From Hyphodiscus hymeniophilus (lineage: Eukaryota > Ascomycota > Leotiomycetes > Helotiales > Hyphodiscaceae), in assembly GCA_016508695.1 (NCBI GenBank), contig VNKQ01000021.1, positions 1 through 64,000 on the forward strand: a stretch of DNA of 64,000 nt. The letters run 5' to 3'. The translations under genes and the position numbers were made by a program. Below are positions 33,507 through 45,214 of this stretch, piece after piece (positions within the stretch are counted from its first letter, which is position 1; each line of letters opens with the position of its first letter). The notes under the pieces were generated by a model, which worked only from the letters and a program-made list of their open reading frames with translations, searched no databases and was not told the DNA's origin.

Positions 33507-35314
33507 CTAAACAGTCTCTTCAACCTTCTGATCTGGTTTGCATCCCATCATAACGTTTTGCCCACGCTGCATCACCTCCAGCATCCTTGCAGTTTCGGAG
33601 GCAAACTTACACTTAGAGCGTATCTCTGGACCGTACTTATAGAACAGGAAGGGGATAGGCACGCATGCAAGCACCAGGAACGCAGGAATTGAGCTTGCCC
33701 ATTGATCTCCAAGGTTCGCATACATTTGGGTGGTAAACAGTGGAAATGCGCTGCCGAACAAGGACCGAAGCATCGAACCGGCCGCCAGCACAGAAGCAGT
33801 ATAAACGGTGTCTGTACACAGATAAGCATGTGCTTTCATTATTGTGGGGTATCACGAAGCAAGGATCAAAACTTACAACAGTCAATTACGTAGCTTATCT
33901 GCGAGATGAAGACCAGGACAAGTCCACACGAGAATAGCAAGGCGCCAAAAACTGGTGCAATCCAGTGCACTGAAGGATACGTTGTCCATGCAAATAGGAA
34001 AAGGCCAATTGGAAGGACAATAGAGCCTACCATAGCCGTACTCAGTCTGGCTTCTGGCTCAACTATGGCCCCTTTTGCCGCCATTGTCTCGCACAAACGC
34101 ATGTAGCGTTTATTATCCACGCCTGACAACACTGTAGCAAGACAGACGCCAATGGTAACGCCAACAAAGGGAAGTCCGGCAGTGCCTTCGTTCCAGCCTC
34201 GGGAGCCTTGAAAGACAACTGGAATCGCGGCAAAAAACATGTAAAGTGTGCCGTAGACGATAGCCATGTACAACGAAGTCAGCAAGACAATGGGTTCGCA
34301 AAACAGAAGAATCCATGGGCGCGAGAGAGCGACTGAGAGCTCCTGCTTAAGTGTCTTGGGTGGCCGTCCCGCATCAAGTCGGGATACATAGAAACTTCCA
34401 GTCACCTTGGAAAGGGTCTTCGCTCGAGATCGTAAGATAAAAGGCGTAAATGTTTCGGGAGTGGTAAGCGTGGTAGCAATCCAGACCACACCGGCCAAGA
34501 TAGCAATTAGACCGAGAGTCCAGCGCCAGCCCTGGGTCTCGACTAGGAAACCACCAACAATAGGCCCTATATATATAAACCAAGGATCAGCAAGTGCCCG
34601 ATACAAGGGCTGAAAAGTCAAAGAGGCAGTATAGAAGAAGTGCAAAGTTATTGACCACCTACCAAGCGCAGGTCCCAGAAAAGGAGCCGTGACAAACGCT
34701 CCCATCGCCACTCCGCGCTGCTCCTTGCTCAACATGTCCGTAATGACGCCGCCGCCGTTTGTCATTGCTGATGAACCGAATGCACTGGCAAAGAAGCGAA
34801 AAACCAACAGGGACTGAATATTGGGCGAGCACGGCGCCGCCACGCTGAATGCTGTGTATGCCATGAATGAAATCGCATAAATAGACCTGCGCCCGTATAA
34901 CTCGGACAGAGGCCCCCAGATCAGTGGTCCCAGGGCAAAACCTAACACGAAGAGCGACAAGCCTAGCGTGGCTACCTCTTCGGACACTTCAAAGTGCTGC
35001 TTGACGTCCTCGATGCCACTGGCGTACGCAGAGCTAGCAAAGGTCAACACCAATGTGGACATGGCCTGGAGTATGGTAATCGCCAATTTTCGTGGCATGG
35101 GAATATTCATGGCATCCTGGTAGTCGTTCTGTAAGTAATCAATCACGTAGGGGTCGTCGGCCGTGCCGTTGCCGGAGTAGTTCTGGTTGCAGACGTTCTC
35201 GTCAAGGCGCATGCGGGAGAAGTAAGATCGGATCCCAGACATGTTTCGAAGGGATTCCTCGTCCTGCTGGTAATCGTTGGAAGAGGGAACAGAAGGCCCA
35301 GGAAGAACGGCCAT
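33507..35314 (-). CDS. MFS transporter, DHA1 drug/polyamine exporter type, three exons
   Basis: Spliced model: complement(33507-33811, 33877-34566, 34663-35314), 548 aa. Twelve helices are expected. Motifs: GPLSELYGRRSIYAISF (loop 2-3), FLGPALG joined to PIVGGFLVETQGWRWT across intron 1 (motif C of antiporters), and DPYVIDYL in the N-terminal cytosolic region. Intron 1 (34567-34661 plus the base at 34662) ends in TATATAG; intron 2 (33812-33876, GTAAGT..TACAG) avoids an early stop and adds the last helices, ending RGQNVMMGCKPDQKVEETV. These are hallmarks of DHA1 H+ antiporters such as Tpo1/Flr1-like proteins. It probably exports toxic compounds or polyamines at the plasma membrane. Substrate not deducible. 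Confidence 0.87.
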
Positions 35315-36214
35315 GATGAGCGCGCGACGAGATGGATGGGAATACCAGTGTTGAGGGTTTAGTTGTAGACGGAGGAAGACTCACGAATCGTTATACAAAA
35401 GTTATTTTGTCAAGGCAAGTAAAGAATCATGTTCACGATTTATATATAATTAACATCGGAAATTTAGATTCGGATTTTCAGTAATATGAAATTCCGCGGC
35501 AATTGTTTACGGAATTATAAACCTTTTCTTACTGGTTCGGCAAATTTGGGTGATGCTCCCAAAATAGGAACTTCAAATCCAGCAAATGCTACTAAATACA
35601 TACGAAAATGAAGTTCCATAATTTCTAAAATTGGGCTAATAAACATCCTGTGAAATCGCATCGTAGTACAGCATCTCATTTGTCACATTGTGTCGTATGC
35701 GCTACAGATAGAAATGTCCGACAAAGCGAATGATCAAGTAAGAGCCATCATCAGCAAAGACCAGTATCAGCCATACAAGAAATGCGCGAAACATTAGATT
35801 GGTCTCTCATGATATGTTCTGTTCTCGATTCGTTTTGATGTCGATCAGTACAATGGTCCTATAGACGTAGGACTAGACCTGGATCTCCTCATCAAAAATT
35901 TCAAAATCTACATTGGGTTGGCTAGCTGGATTAAGGTATCGAAGATCAGTCCTGATCGTCTGTTCATTTTGCAAAGTAACGATCTCTCTGGAAGTGCATA
36001 TTAGACAAACTTGAAGTACTAGTACGAGACTTCTATCTTATCAAATAGAAGGAGATCTTTCGGGCTTCAGCTACCTAGCCATGCATTTTTCACATGGAAA
36101 ATAGTCTTTACCACGCACAACTTAGTCACGATTGAGAAAATAAAAAATGAATAGAATAATTGCAGCAATGGTTCCGGTGTGTTATTGCCACAGCTAAAAT
36201 GTCTGTCTGTGCCT
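35315..36214. other. AT-rich intergenic region
   Basis: Contains the MFS gene promoter and the 3' side of the regulator gene. No gene supported. Confidence 0.45.
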
Positions 36215-38772
36215 CTATTCCGCCCGTTCTTGGGACCCCACATCGACATCGAATACTGAACTCCAGCTGCCCAATCTCCAATCGTCCAAGAAATCAAATC
36301 CCAGGACATCGCCATAGAGTAGTAGATTACTCTCACCCTGCTCTAATCGAGACGGAACTCTATTGACCTGTGTGTTCGGCAAAGTGTAAGCATCTACCCT
36401 GCTGTTGTCCTGTGACTGCGACTGCGCAGGTACTTGACCAGGCGGAACCAAGTATAAATTCTTCCTGGCAAGAATCTCCTCGAATACTGGCAGCGCTCTT
36501 TTTACGGCGGGAATTTCTTTTCCCTGGGTGAGAAGAAGCATTGTCTGGCTGATAGATATCCGAGCCATGGAATGCACGAGGTCTGTCTCAGCTGGATCGA
36601 GGGCCGATTCGATGCGTAGAGCGAGCAGTGCAGTTATTGTGGTGACGCTAATAAACCATTGTCAGTTCCCCTGATGGGTTCTGTAGAGCACGTCTGAAAA
36701 AGGAGGAAATCAGAAGAAGTGAGTGCCACCTACAATGGTATAGGAAAGTTCTGGAGGGTACCACTTGCCAGCACCCTCATGGAAATTGTGTCCAACTCTA
36801 ACATAGCGGACCGAAGCCTCCCTTTGGCCCACTCCCTCCAGTCCGCATGTTGGGACTGCTGCAAACCCCGTCGTATCAGACGACACAAGATGCACTCAAA
36901 CCTATAACTCATGGCTTGTATATTTAGATAGTATACGTCAATTCCTATATTACCACCCACATGCATCTTGGTCGCGAGAGATTTGCGCCATGCATCGAGT
37001 GGGTGCATGATTTGGCGAGGATCCTCCTGCGGCTTATTTGTCACAATGTAGAAACCCTGTCCGACTAAACAGAGTTAGTCATGGTTGTAGTTTCAGTGAC
37101 AGATTGAAAATGAAATTAAGAAGAATAACAACGGAGAATCGAATAGAACGAGCACGCACATATTCGAGACAACTCGCAATGGACAACAGGCGAGGCTTTT
37201 TCCTGAGGCGTGACCGCCAACAGTAAGCCGGATGATGCTCCCGAGACATCCTCCAGTTCCAAGTCATCTACCGTGCACGGCTTGATCGCGGGGGTGTTTT
37301 CGAGTAACCGCAAGCGTCTGGTATTGAGAAAGACGTAGAAAATGTCTAAAAACTACCTGGCTATAGTAAGCATAAAACAGAAGAATAGCCACAGTAACGA
37401 GAAGAATGCGTACGTAAAGAGTCCACCAGATCCTTCTATATAACTTTATAACTTTACGCGGCTTATCTTCTCGAACACATCTGTTGGAGAGTCAGTAGGC
37501 AATTAATACCTGTGATAAATGTCACGAGTATCACAGTCTAGGAGTAGGAAACGCACGTGTCGCGTAGGTCAAGCTTAGTAGCAAGACGGATCGCATTATG
37601 GAACCAGTAGCCAAAGTCCCGGTCGGTAGGGTGGTCGAGAATCACCATGCACAAGATAATGGATCCTTGCAGCATCAACAAGGGATCCTCCTCGGCGGCA
37701 AAGTCGTGGAGCAGCTTTGCTTTGGAAAAGAACGACTCTTGCGCGGCCGAACGACTAGCAAAGCCACAGGCGGATAGTACATCTGCTGGCGCATGGAGAC
37801 TGGCTGGTGTCAATATTACATAAAGCAGAAACAAAGAGCAGTTGCCAGATTGATAGCCACAAATGAAATCAGCTCTGCTGATCATGGGGGCAAAAGGGTA
37901 GACGTGGTCAAAATATGTCTTTATGAGGCTATCTCTGTGATTTTTCCCCGTCAGTAGAGTGAAGAGAAAGGTCTACAAAGGATGGAGGATGGAGGCTCTC
38001 AAGATTGCCTTACAAGTGGTGCTGAAGCGGTAGATCAAAGACACCCTTCTTAACAAGATACTCATTGTCGATATCGTCCAATTGGGATAATTTGGTCCAC
38101 CAACAGTTTCGAGGAGTAATATTGTCTTCTGGCCTTGAACGGTAACAGGTATCGGAAGTAGTGTCATGGCGACTTGATTCTGAAGTTTCCCTGACGGCGT
38201 CGTTTAGAATTTTGAGATAGAGCAGATCTGGCTCAGCCTGATGTGGGGTTCGGCAGTCCAGGGAGTCGGAAGTGGAGGAATTTTCCGGTTGATTAAATTG
38301 ATTGAGATTTTCTAGCTGGCTGCTTCTCGGTGTCGCTGGGAGGCCTGTACTCTGTTATTGGTTGGCATGAATTCTCTTCAGGGGTCGCCAAAGGAGTAGA
38401 AGAAAAGGAAGAGGACAGAAGCAGCCCGGACAATGCTAAATATTTACGAGGGTAAGGCATACTGGGCTAGGAGTCGGTGAAACATGCATTACTTTCCTGT
38501 AAGCCGCAACTTTATCAGCACACACTTAATAGACCATAATCAACATATCAGTAATCAGTATTTACTGACCTGGTCCGACCCTTACGCACCGGCAGTACGC
38601 AGTCCTTGGCACACTGTCTGCTGGTACAGCTACTGCAGGGGAGGCCAGTCATGGCGGCATCACACTTGACCTTACGTGCGCGGCAGGGCACACATGTCTT
38701 GTTGGCTGTAAGGGTACGTTTCTCCGTTTCTCCTGCCCTTCGTTGCTCGCTACTAGAAGCAGACATATTCAT
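36215..38772 (-). CDS. Zn2Cys6 transcription factor, CTF1-like, eight exons
   Basis: Spliced model: complement(36215-36647, 36734-37064, 37160-37352, 37414-37480, 37557-37934, 38014-38351, 38448-38496, 38570-38772), 663 aa, every junction in frame. Exon 1 has the cluster, starting NKTCVPCRARKVKCDAAMTG with LPCSSC after it. The middle homology region runs over exons 4-6: DSLIKTYFDHVYPFAPMISR, DFGYWFHNAIRLATKLDL, DTCVREDKPRKVIKLYRRIW and then NTRRLRLLENTPAI with KPCTVDDLELEDV. This layout resembles cutinase transcription factor 1 and relatives, which control hydrolase or lipid genes. The intron at 37353-37413 (branch CTTAC, acceptor GGTAG) is the least certain. Its 5' end points away from the MFS gene, with which it is in tandem. 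Confidence 0.8.
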
Positions 38773-39683
38773 CGGAAGTAAAGGGGTGTTTGTTGTAGTT
38801 TACGGTGGTATGGGTGTTTGTGGATAATCAATGGTATGCCAGGGCTTTGGTATGGGCGGCGGTTTTCTTTTCGGGTTTTGATTTTCGGGATTTCGGCCTT
38901 TGTATTTTACGTCAGCTCGGAAATTGATATATTGCCGAGACTCGTCTCCGCTTTTGGTAATGTTATTTGGTATGCATTTAGTTGCCTTTAACTTGCCAAA
39001 AATCAGTAGTAAGCAGCTCTGCTTACCTTTCTAAATGGAAATAGATTTCCTTGATATCAGGATTGGAATATAGTAAATGGCTATTATATATAGTAGTTTT
39101 TTTAAATTAAAAACAATTAATATTGAATTATTACTATAACTTATTGTTTTTACCAAATAAATTCAGAGAAATAAATAAGTTGAGAGGCAGACTGAGTACT
39201 ATCGTTACAAACCCACCCTAGATTATAAGACCCGTAGATTGTTTAAAGGCTTGCTTGAGAATAATCGTCCGCGCAATTATTTCTGAATCCGTTCCGTTTG
39301 TTCGCGAATCGTTCGCGGGTTGCTTATGTAATTTTCGCGCTAGTACAGTCGCTCGTTTCTTGCATCGTCCATTCGCTCAATCGTTCAACTTAATAATATA
39401 AATAAATCCCAGTTACAAAAGAGGCTATTACTCTTCCTTTCCTATTCTACTCTAGAAGTTTTTGTAACCCTAAGATTAGTACGCATTATATATACGACGC
39501 AGCATTATAAAACAAATGGGAGATTTTATCAGAATAAGCATTGGTGAGTATTTACTCTACGTTTTATGAGACTAATTCGCATATTATACTCACGAACAAA
39601 AACAGTTCAGCAGAGATCTCGCTCTAAAGCTTTTTTCTCGACTAATGACACCCTATTTTGTTGCTAGCTGGGTTAGCAAGCAA
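38773..39683. other. AT-rich intergenic region, possible element remnant
   Basis: Very AT-rich around 39090-39180. Nothing with a recognisable domain; the 39240-39600 part has a mixed composition and could be a decayed LTR, but no partner or inverted ends were found. Confidence 0.35.
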
Positions 39684-40604
39684 TCAGGGATCGTGAAAAA
39701 GCGAATCGGAAAGCTCCAGCTCGCCCAAACCAAGGCTTCCAAAGGTAGACCTCAGAAGGATAATCGGAATCGAGGTATTCCTTCTCACAGCCGCAATACG
39801 ACACAGTTCATCTGCGTATTTGAGGACACCGAGCTCGCAATAATACGCGGCGTGTATGTATTCAGCGTCTTCTTGGATGCGTCGTCCTATGCTCCAGATA
39901 GCCATCGTTTGATTGAGGATATAAGGGTAGAAACACCATGCGCCGGTAACTCCGAGAACGAAGACACCCGTTGCGACGATCATGATGACCTTTTTTCGAC
40001 GGATGAGTGGTGGGGTTGCCTGGCGAGGTGGGGGATGTTGTTGTTGTGCTTGTGGAGACTGGTCACCTGGCTGCGGGGAAGTCCAACGAGGTGAACTATC
40101 TCGTTCTTGTATTGATAGCTGAGTACCTGGTTGTGGGGGAGCTCGCCCAGGTACCGAACGTTGCTCTTGTGCTGAATTCTGGACATCTGGTATTTGTGCT
40201 GCAAGACCGATCATCTGTCGAGCCCGCCAATCGTCATACCATCCTTGTGTGGCGTCTGTAATCCTCTTGCCGGCAATGAGGAGCGCAAAGTCCGCAGTTT
40301 CTCCCTTATACCTGACTTGTTGAAAGGCGTTGAAAATGACAGGATGAGATGTGCCATGAAGAGACCAAACAGCAGGAGTCCAGTCGGCACGGCTTAAGTG
40401 GTCTTGGGTGGGATCCTCGACGTAGCAAACTTTACACTCCATTACGTAGAATCTTGGAAGGCCTGTGTTTGAATCCATGACTCTGCAGACGCATTCTCGA
40501 AGGCCGACGTAAGCAATCGTGATTAGTCCTATATTTGTAAGAGACTCGGGGATGCCGTAGTATGAGAGTTGTTGCCTGGGTGTAGAGTTAGAGGGAGGTG
40601 GCAT
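39684..40604 (-). CDS. Membrane-anchored protein of unknown function with Pro/Gln-rich linker
   Basis: Single exon, 306 aa from MPPPSNSTPRQQL; the frame extends 60 codons upstream, but that part is unlike coding sequence. N-terminal globular domain (residues 1-140) with paired Cys in RECVCRVMD and MECKVCYVEDP. Next comes a Pro/Gln linker with imperfect repeats (PGRAPPQPGTQLS, WTSPQPGDQSPQ), then a basic stop-transfer flank RRKKV and one membrane helix (IMIVATGVFVLGVTGAWCFY). The tail is about 80 residues. No family recognised. Confidence 0.6.
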   Translation of the reverse strand: MPPPSNSTPRQQLSYYGIPESLTNIGLITIAYVGLRECVCRVMDSNTGLPRFYVMECKVCYVEDPTQDHLSRADWTPAVWSLHGTSHPVIFNAFQQVRYKGETADFALLIAGKRITDATQGWYDDWRARQMIGLAAQIPDVQNSAQEQRSVPGRAPPQPGTQLSIQERDSSPRWTSPQPGDQSPQAQQQHPPPRQATPPLIRRKKVIMIVATGVFVLGVTGAWCFYPYILNQTMAIWSIGRRIQEDAEYIHAAYYCELGVLKYADELCRIAAVRRNTSIPIILLRSTFGSLGLGELELSDSLFHDP

Positions 40605-41682
40605 TTTAATAAAAGAAGGAGAGATAATGAACAGAATAAAATAAAGACAGTGACGACTCGATGAATAGTCCGCACTATACGTCAGGGGAAAGGTCTTGGG
40701 AAATATACCAGCTATGACATGTATGTGCATTAAGTCAAAACCATAGCGTGTGTACTCCCGAACCAGCTTAGACTCTGGGTTCAAAGTAATACTACAATGT
40801 CCTTGATTGGGGTTCGATATTTTGATACAACTAAGAACTTATATCGAAGCTATTATTCGAGTGCTTTAATCTTTTTTCTTTGTGAGAAAGGACGGGACCA
40901 AACCGTGTGATGACCCTAACCCTAATTGGTGATTTGGAATTAGGTAAAATGAAACAAAGTCATTCTAAAAAAATTATTCTTTGTTCATGTTTTGGGAATG
41001 CTTTATCCATAACTGGGAAAATAAAACCTTGGGATAAAGTGGTAGAACCCCCTTGATTCTTTGTGCAGTTTGAGTGAAGGAAAGCTTTGGATGGAACAAT
41101 GCCAACAGGATTCTCGTCCCTTACTGACACTTGACTAACCTATCCCAAGCTAAAGCCCTTGAAAAGGTGGAAAGATAGGCAAAACGAAATAGTGAGACTT
41201 CTGTTTCAGGGAACGATGTGAGTCTCTATGCCTGGGGAGTGAGTGAGTATTGAATGTTTGGGAGACCAAATGTGGTCACTAATTGGCTGAGGAGTTCCAA
41301 CGCTCTCCTGGGAGGATAATGGAGAACTCTGATCATTTATCTATCCTTTGATTCTGCTGGGTTTCTACTAGAGGACATGGTCTTGAACCTTGCGCATAGC
41401 ATGTGTCTCGTGTGTAGCGGGGAGATCTATTATCATGGCATTGGCTCAGCGCTCTTTTATAAGTCAAATCATCTGACCCTATTGAAAAGTAAACAAGTGC
41501 TTGTTTATTTAACTTAGGGAACATAAGTCTGTGTAATTTATGGTACGCTGCATAGTATAATGCATGGTTTCAATCCTGGAGTAGAGGAGATCAAAGAAGA
41601 GAATGGAATTATTCAAGCCTAGCGTTGTGAAATATGTAGAGGAGATGGATGGGGACTGATATTTAGATCTCTATTCAGCAAA
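40605..41682. other. Intergenic region
   Basis: Promoters of the two flanking divergent genes. Two telomere-like CCCTAA units occur at 40914-40925. No gene supported. Confidence 0.45.
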
Positions 41683-44600
41683 TTGCAGCCCACTGAAAGA
41701 GATGATCTCCAACCCCCACTCCATTTGTCTGTGGCCCATTCGAGTTGCAGGATGGCGTCCCCCTCTCTGCGGTACCCCAAAACGCCCCCACAACCAGAGC
41801 CAACTCTTCTTCACCATGTCGATCCCCCAACATGCAAACCTGCAAGCACTGACTCTATGAAGTGCTTCACTTCCAGTATGCCAACTCTCACTCCTTGTCC
41901 ACTTATCGATTCCACAACTCCCACACTTGTCGCTTCTCCTCAGTCGCACAACGTCTCTCTTCGCAATCCAAACAAGCGCCTCCCTCATCGAGCTCGTCGT
42001 TCCAAATCACTGCCGGGACCTGATGCGCTCCCCAAGGGCTACTCCATTGCTTTCCAACAACGACAGAGACGAGTCCCATCCACAGACCCTTCCCAACAAA
42101 AAAACGATTTGCAACTTGCCTTCTCAAAGATCTTCGTTACAAATGCAGCTTCGTATTGGCAAGAGGTCATTGAACGTGCTTTGCGAGGTCCAGAGGCCCA
42201 CATATGGAGGAGTGAGATATGGGGTGTCATTCGGCCATCCGCCCAAAAGGAGCCGGGGTTGGAATGGTTGGATAGGATCACAGAGGCTTGGAAGTTCTTA
42301 TTGAAGGGCCTTGGCTCTCCAGATGAGCCCCTCCATCTTCATAGCGATTCGCACTCACCAGACAATTTCGGCGTCGACCACCCAGAGCGCAACTTTGAGA
42401 AGTGGTTACAGGAGTTCGAAAATGAGATGAGCTCTTATGAAGGAATGAAAGAACGCGAAGCTTCTAGAGAGGAAGAGCTTCTTGCCAAAAGGCACACCTC
42501 TTTTCTGAACCTGGTGGAACAATCTCGTGTTAAGGCGTTGGATCTCAGAATTCAGCAATGTTATGAGGACGTGGAAAGGATCGACCGTTCTATCCAAGAA
42601 CGTATCCAAGATCAGCTGAACGAGAGATATTGGGCAATTGAGGAGATCGGGTTGGAACGTCATTCTACTCAACCCAACTCTGATGAAGCCTCGATCCTTT
42701 TATGTCACCGTCAAAACCATGTCAATTTCATCGCCTGGTTGGGATTCAAGCAAGCGGAGCAAGATACCAAGTTAAAATCATGGATATCGACCAAGGAAGC
42801 CGAGGCACCCTTATTCGAAAAGAGTATACTGAAACTAGGTGAAGCTCATCGATCTGGTAAGTGGTGTTCCTCAAATCGAATTCCAGGAATTCGACCGTTG
42901 ATTCGACGTTTTGTCCAACCTCTCAAAGTTGCGATTTCCAAATCTGGTCAACTGTCCGAGCCTAATCCAATATCCACGTCTGGTGTAGCTTTCGACTCTG
43001 TTCTGGTCTCCGACTCTAACCTGCCCTCTGAATCTGATCCATCATCTGAGACATCTACTCAACTTCCTTCGATACGTCAACCCCTTAATTCTTCGCCCCC
43101 AGCATCTCCTTTGCGGAATCATTTGCCCTCGGAACCATTAGAGTCACTTGCTCGGCATTCGCAAGGAGATAATGATGGATCTTCTTCATCTCTACCTACA
43201 TTACACCCACATCCTCCAAGACCTATGTCTTCAATTGTACCTTCTTCGCCGCTGTTCCCGACTCTCGCACATAATTACGAAAAAGACGATGGGGCATTAA
43301 CTCCATCCTCAACCTTATCTAATTCGGATCTGCCTTGTCCTACATATCGAAGCTTGGCGCATCAGCCCCCACTATCATTTAAGTCATTAGCTGAGCAATC
43401 TCAGGGGGAGAATGGTAAATCATCCGTATGCCTAACCCCACTTACTTCAAGGAATTCATTTACTTCATCAAATAAACCGAGTTCGAATCGGCCTATTTTG
43501 AATCCTTTAGCTTCAACTCCCTCAAGGAGAACCAGTCTAATGCCACTTCCTTCAATTACACCTGCTTCGGAGCGACTTACTTCAAATCAACCGATTTCAG
43601 CTCTATTTGCTGCGGATTCAGTGGCTTCAACTTCGTCAGCTTCAACCCCATCTGCTCCATCTCCACCCACATCGAATCCTCCCACTTTAAGCCCAGCAGC
43701 TTCAACTCCGCGATCTTCTTCAGTACCTGTGCCCCCACCTTTGATACTCGATAAGCAACGGCAAGCAAATACTGGAGATTTATCAGTTTTACCCCCTCCG
43801 GCATGTCAATCAGCCAATTCGTTGGCCTTGCCAGTGAAATCACTACCTCAGCATTTTCAACGATATAATAGAAAGTCATCTCTTCGAACTCCTTCGAATC
43901 CGTCAACTTCAACAGATTGCCACCAAATTCTGGGGCCGTCTCCTCCTCCTGAAAGCTATAGTGATATAGCCTCCAATGATTTTCAGCAAGTCCCCTCCAA
44001 CACATCGATACATGGTACTAAATTCGACACGCCAATTTCACAGCAACTTCCTTCAGCATGGAAGAACCAACCCCAGACCAGAATATCAGTTCCACAAAAA
44101 CCTCGCCCTACAATACTAAATCAGAACCACGCAAGAGTCAAGGCTCAAGAGGCACCGAACCTCAACGCAAAGCAACAGTCGAACTCTCAAGGATTGCCCA
44201 ATGAAAATCTAATGAACTCTTCCGATACTCAACAGGCCGCCCAGGCCCAACCAAAAGTTCAATATACACGGCAAATTCCTTCCACCCGGAAATGGGCTAG
44301 CCAAACGCAGATAAAAGTTCCGAATACTCAACAGCCATTTTCCAACCAAAATTGGGCGAACAGAACACAGCCGAAAGTTACAGATATGCAACAGCCCTTT
44401 CCCAACCGAAATTGGGCCAACAAAACGCAGATGATGGTCTCGGATATGCAGCAGTCCTCTTCCAATCAAAGTTGGGGGAGTCGAACCCAAATGAAAACTA
44501 CGCATGTGCCGCAGCCGTTCTCCAACCAAAGTTGGTCTAACAGGACGCAAATGGAAGTCTTGAATGCACAGCAACCAACTCAGAACCAACAATCCGCTGT

Positions 44601-44838
44601 TCGGACGCAAATGAGGTCCCCGAATGCTCATCGGCAGCCAAGGCCAGCAAGAAGGTGGGCGGATCGATCACAAATGAATATTCCAAACACACAGCAGCAA
44701 GCAGGAGTAGGCAAGTGGCAAGATCACTCACAGATGATCATCCCGAACGCATATCCGCACCAGCACACAGGCAGGTGGGCAGACCGTACGCAAATGGCAC
44801 AGCGAACGCACATGGACCCTCCAGGGGTTGGTCGGTAA
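41683..44838 (+). CDS. Large low-complexity protein with Q/N-rich repeats, unknown function
   Basis: Single open frame of 1051 codons; the Met at 41752 (MASPSLRYPK) is an alternative start. Residues about 140-400 form a charged, largely helical, probably coiled-coil region (for example FEKWLQEFENEMSSYEGMKE). Residues 420-780 are Ser/Pro/Thr-rich. The C-terminal 200 residues are Gln/Asn-rich and contain 20-residue repeats such as QQPFSNQNWANRTQ. No enzyme motif, signal peptide or membrane helix. Such a length without a stop in an otherwise decayed area strongly supports selection for coding. A scaffold or prion-like protein is conceivable but unproven. Confidence 0.75.
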   Translation: MQPTERDDLQPPLHLSVAHSSCRMASPSLRYPKTPPQPEPTLLHHVDPPTCKPASTDSMKCFTSSMPTLTPCPLIDSTTPTLVASPQSHNVSLRNPNKRLPHRARRSKSLPGPDALPKGYSIAFQQRQRRVPSTDPSQQKNDLQLAFSKIFVTNAASYWQEVIERALRGPEAHIWRSEIWGVIRPSAQKEPGLEWLDRITEAWKFLLKGLGSPDEPLHLHSDSHSPDNFGVDHPERNFEKWLQEFENEMSSYEGMKEREASREEELLAKRHTSFLNLVEQSRVKALDLRIQQCYEDVERIDRSIQERIQDQLNERYWAIEEIGLERHSTQPNSDEASILLCHRQNHVNFIAWLGFKQAEQDTKLKSWISTKEAEAPLFEKSILKLGEAHRSGKWCSSNRIPGIRPLIRRFVQPLKVAISKSGQLSEPNPISTSGVAFDSVLVSDSNLPSESDPSSETSTQLPSIRQPLNSSPPASPLRNHLPSEPLESLARHSQGDNDGSSSSLPTLHPHPPRPMSSIVPSSPLFPTLAHNYEKDDGALTPSSTLSNSDLPCPTYRSLAHQPPLSFKSLAEQSQGENGKSSVCLTPLTSRNSFTSSNKPSSNRPILNPLASTPSRRTSLMPLPSITPASERLTSNQPISALFAADSVASTSSASTPSAPSPPTSNPPTLSPAASTPRSSSVPVPPPLILDKQRQANTGDLSVLPPPACQSANSLALPVKSLPQHFQRYNRKSSLRTPSNPSTSTDCHQILGPSPPPESYSDIASNDFQQVPSNTSIHGTKFDTPISQQLPSAWKNQPQTRISVPQKPRPTILNQNHARVKAQEAPNLNAKQQSNSQGLPNENLMNSSDTQQAAQAQPKVQYTRQIPSTRKWASQTQIKVPNTQQPFSNQNWANRTQPKVTDMQQPFPNRNWANKTQMMVSDMQQSSSNQSWGSRTQMKTTHVPQPFSNQSWSNRTQMEVLNAQQPTQNQQSAVRTQMRSPNAHRQPRPARRWADRSQMNIPNTQQQAGVGKWQDHSQMIIPNAYPHQHTGRWADRTQMAQRTHMDPPGVGR
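44275..44800 (+). repeat. 60-bp coding minisatellite
   Basis: Imperfect tandem units of about 60 bp encode a 20-residue repeat with the core (F/Q)-x-N-Q-x-W-x-N-R-T-Q-x-K/M-V. At least five clear units lie at about 44290-44590, with degenerate copies (RWADRSQM, GRWADRTQM) to the end of the gene. Confidence 0.85.
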
Positions 44839-45214
44839 GCGTGTCGGGTTTGGCCTAGAGTCGATTAGGCAATGCAATAGCGACTTCATGCTCCTGTTGA
44901 AAGTGGGTGGAGATTGATTTAACAGGATACCAAAAAATACGACCTTGTTGACAAATGAATCTCATCGTGAGCTTGTAGCGGCTCACTATTGTTCCCATGT
45001 ACATGAAAAAAGCCATTAAGCAAGGACCCCAAATGCCATCACGTTATTAACCTTACATGTCAAGTGTTCCTGACTTCTCCTGTATATTTCTAAGTGTAGC
45101 TGATGTCTCTCAACACCAGACTACCACTGCCAGGGCCTTCAAAACCCAGAGTTATCCAAATCTCATCGCGGCGTCAGGATACAAATAGACGAAGGTTGTG
45201 CGGGCCCTCCGGCT
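44839..45214. other. Intergenic region between convergent genes
   Basis: No gene seen; it holds the two 3' untranslated regions. Confidence 0.45.

Noticed and set aside
39240..39610. Possible solo LTR
   Set aside because: No matching partner, no clear TG..CA ends and no target duplication seen.
40914..40925. Two telomere-like CCCTAA units
   Set aside because: Only two copies; expected by chance in 64 kb and no repeat context, so not called an interstitial telomere.
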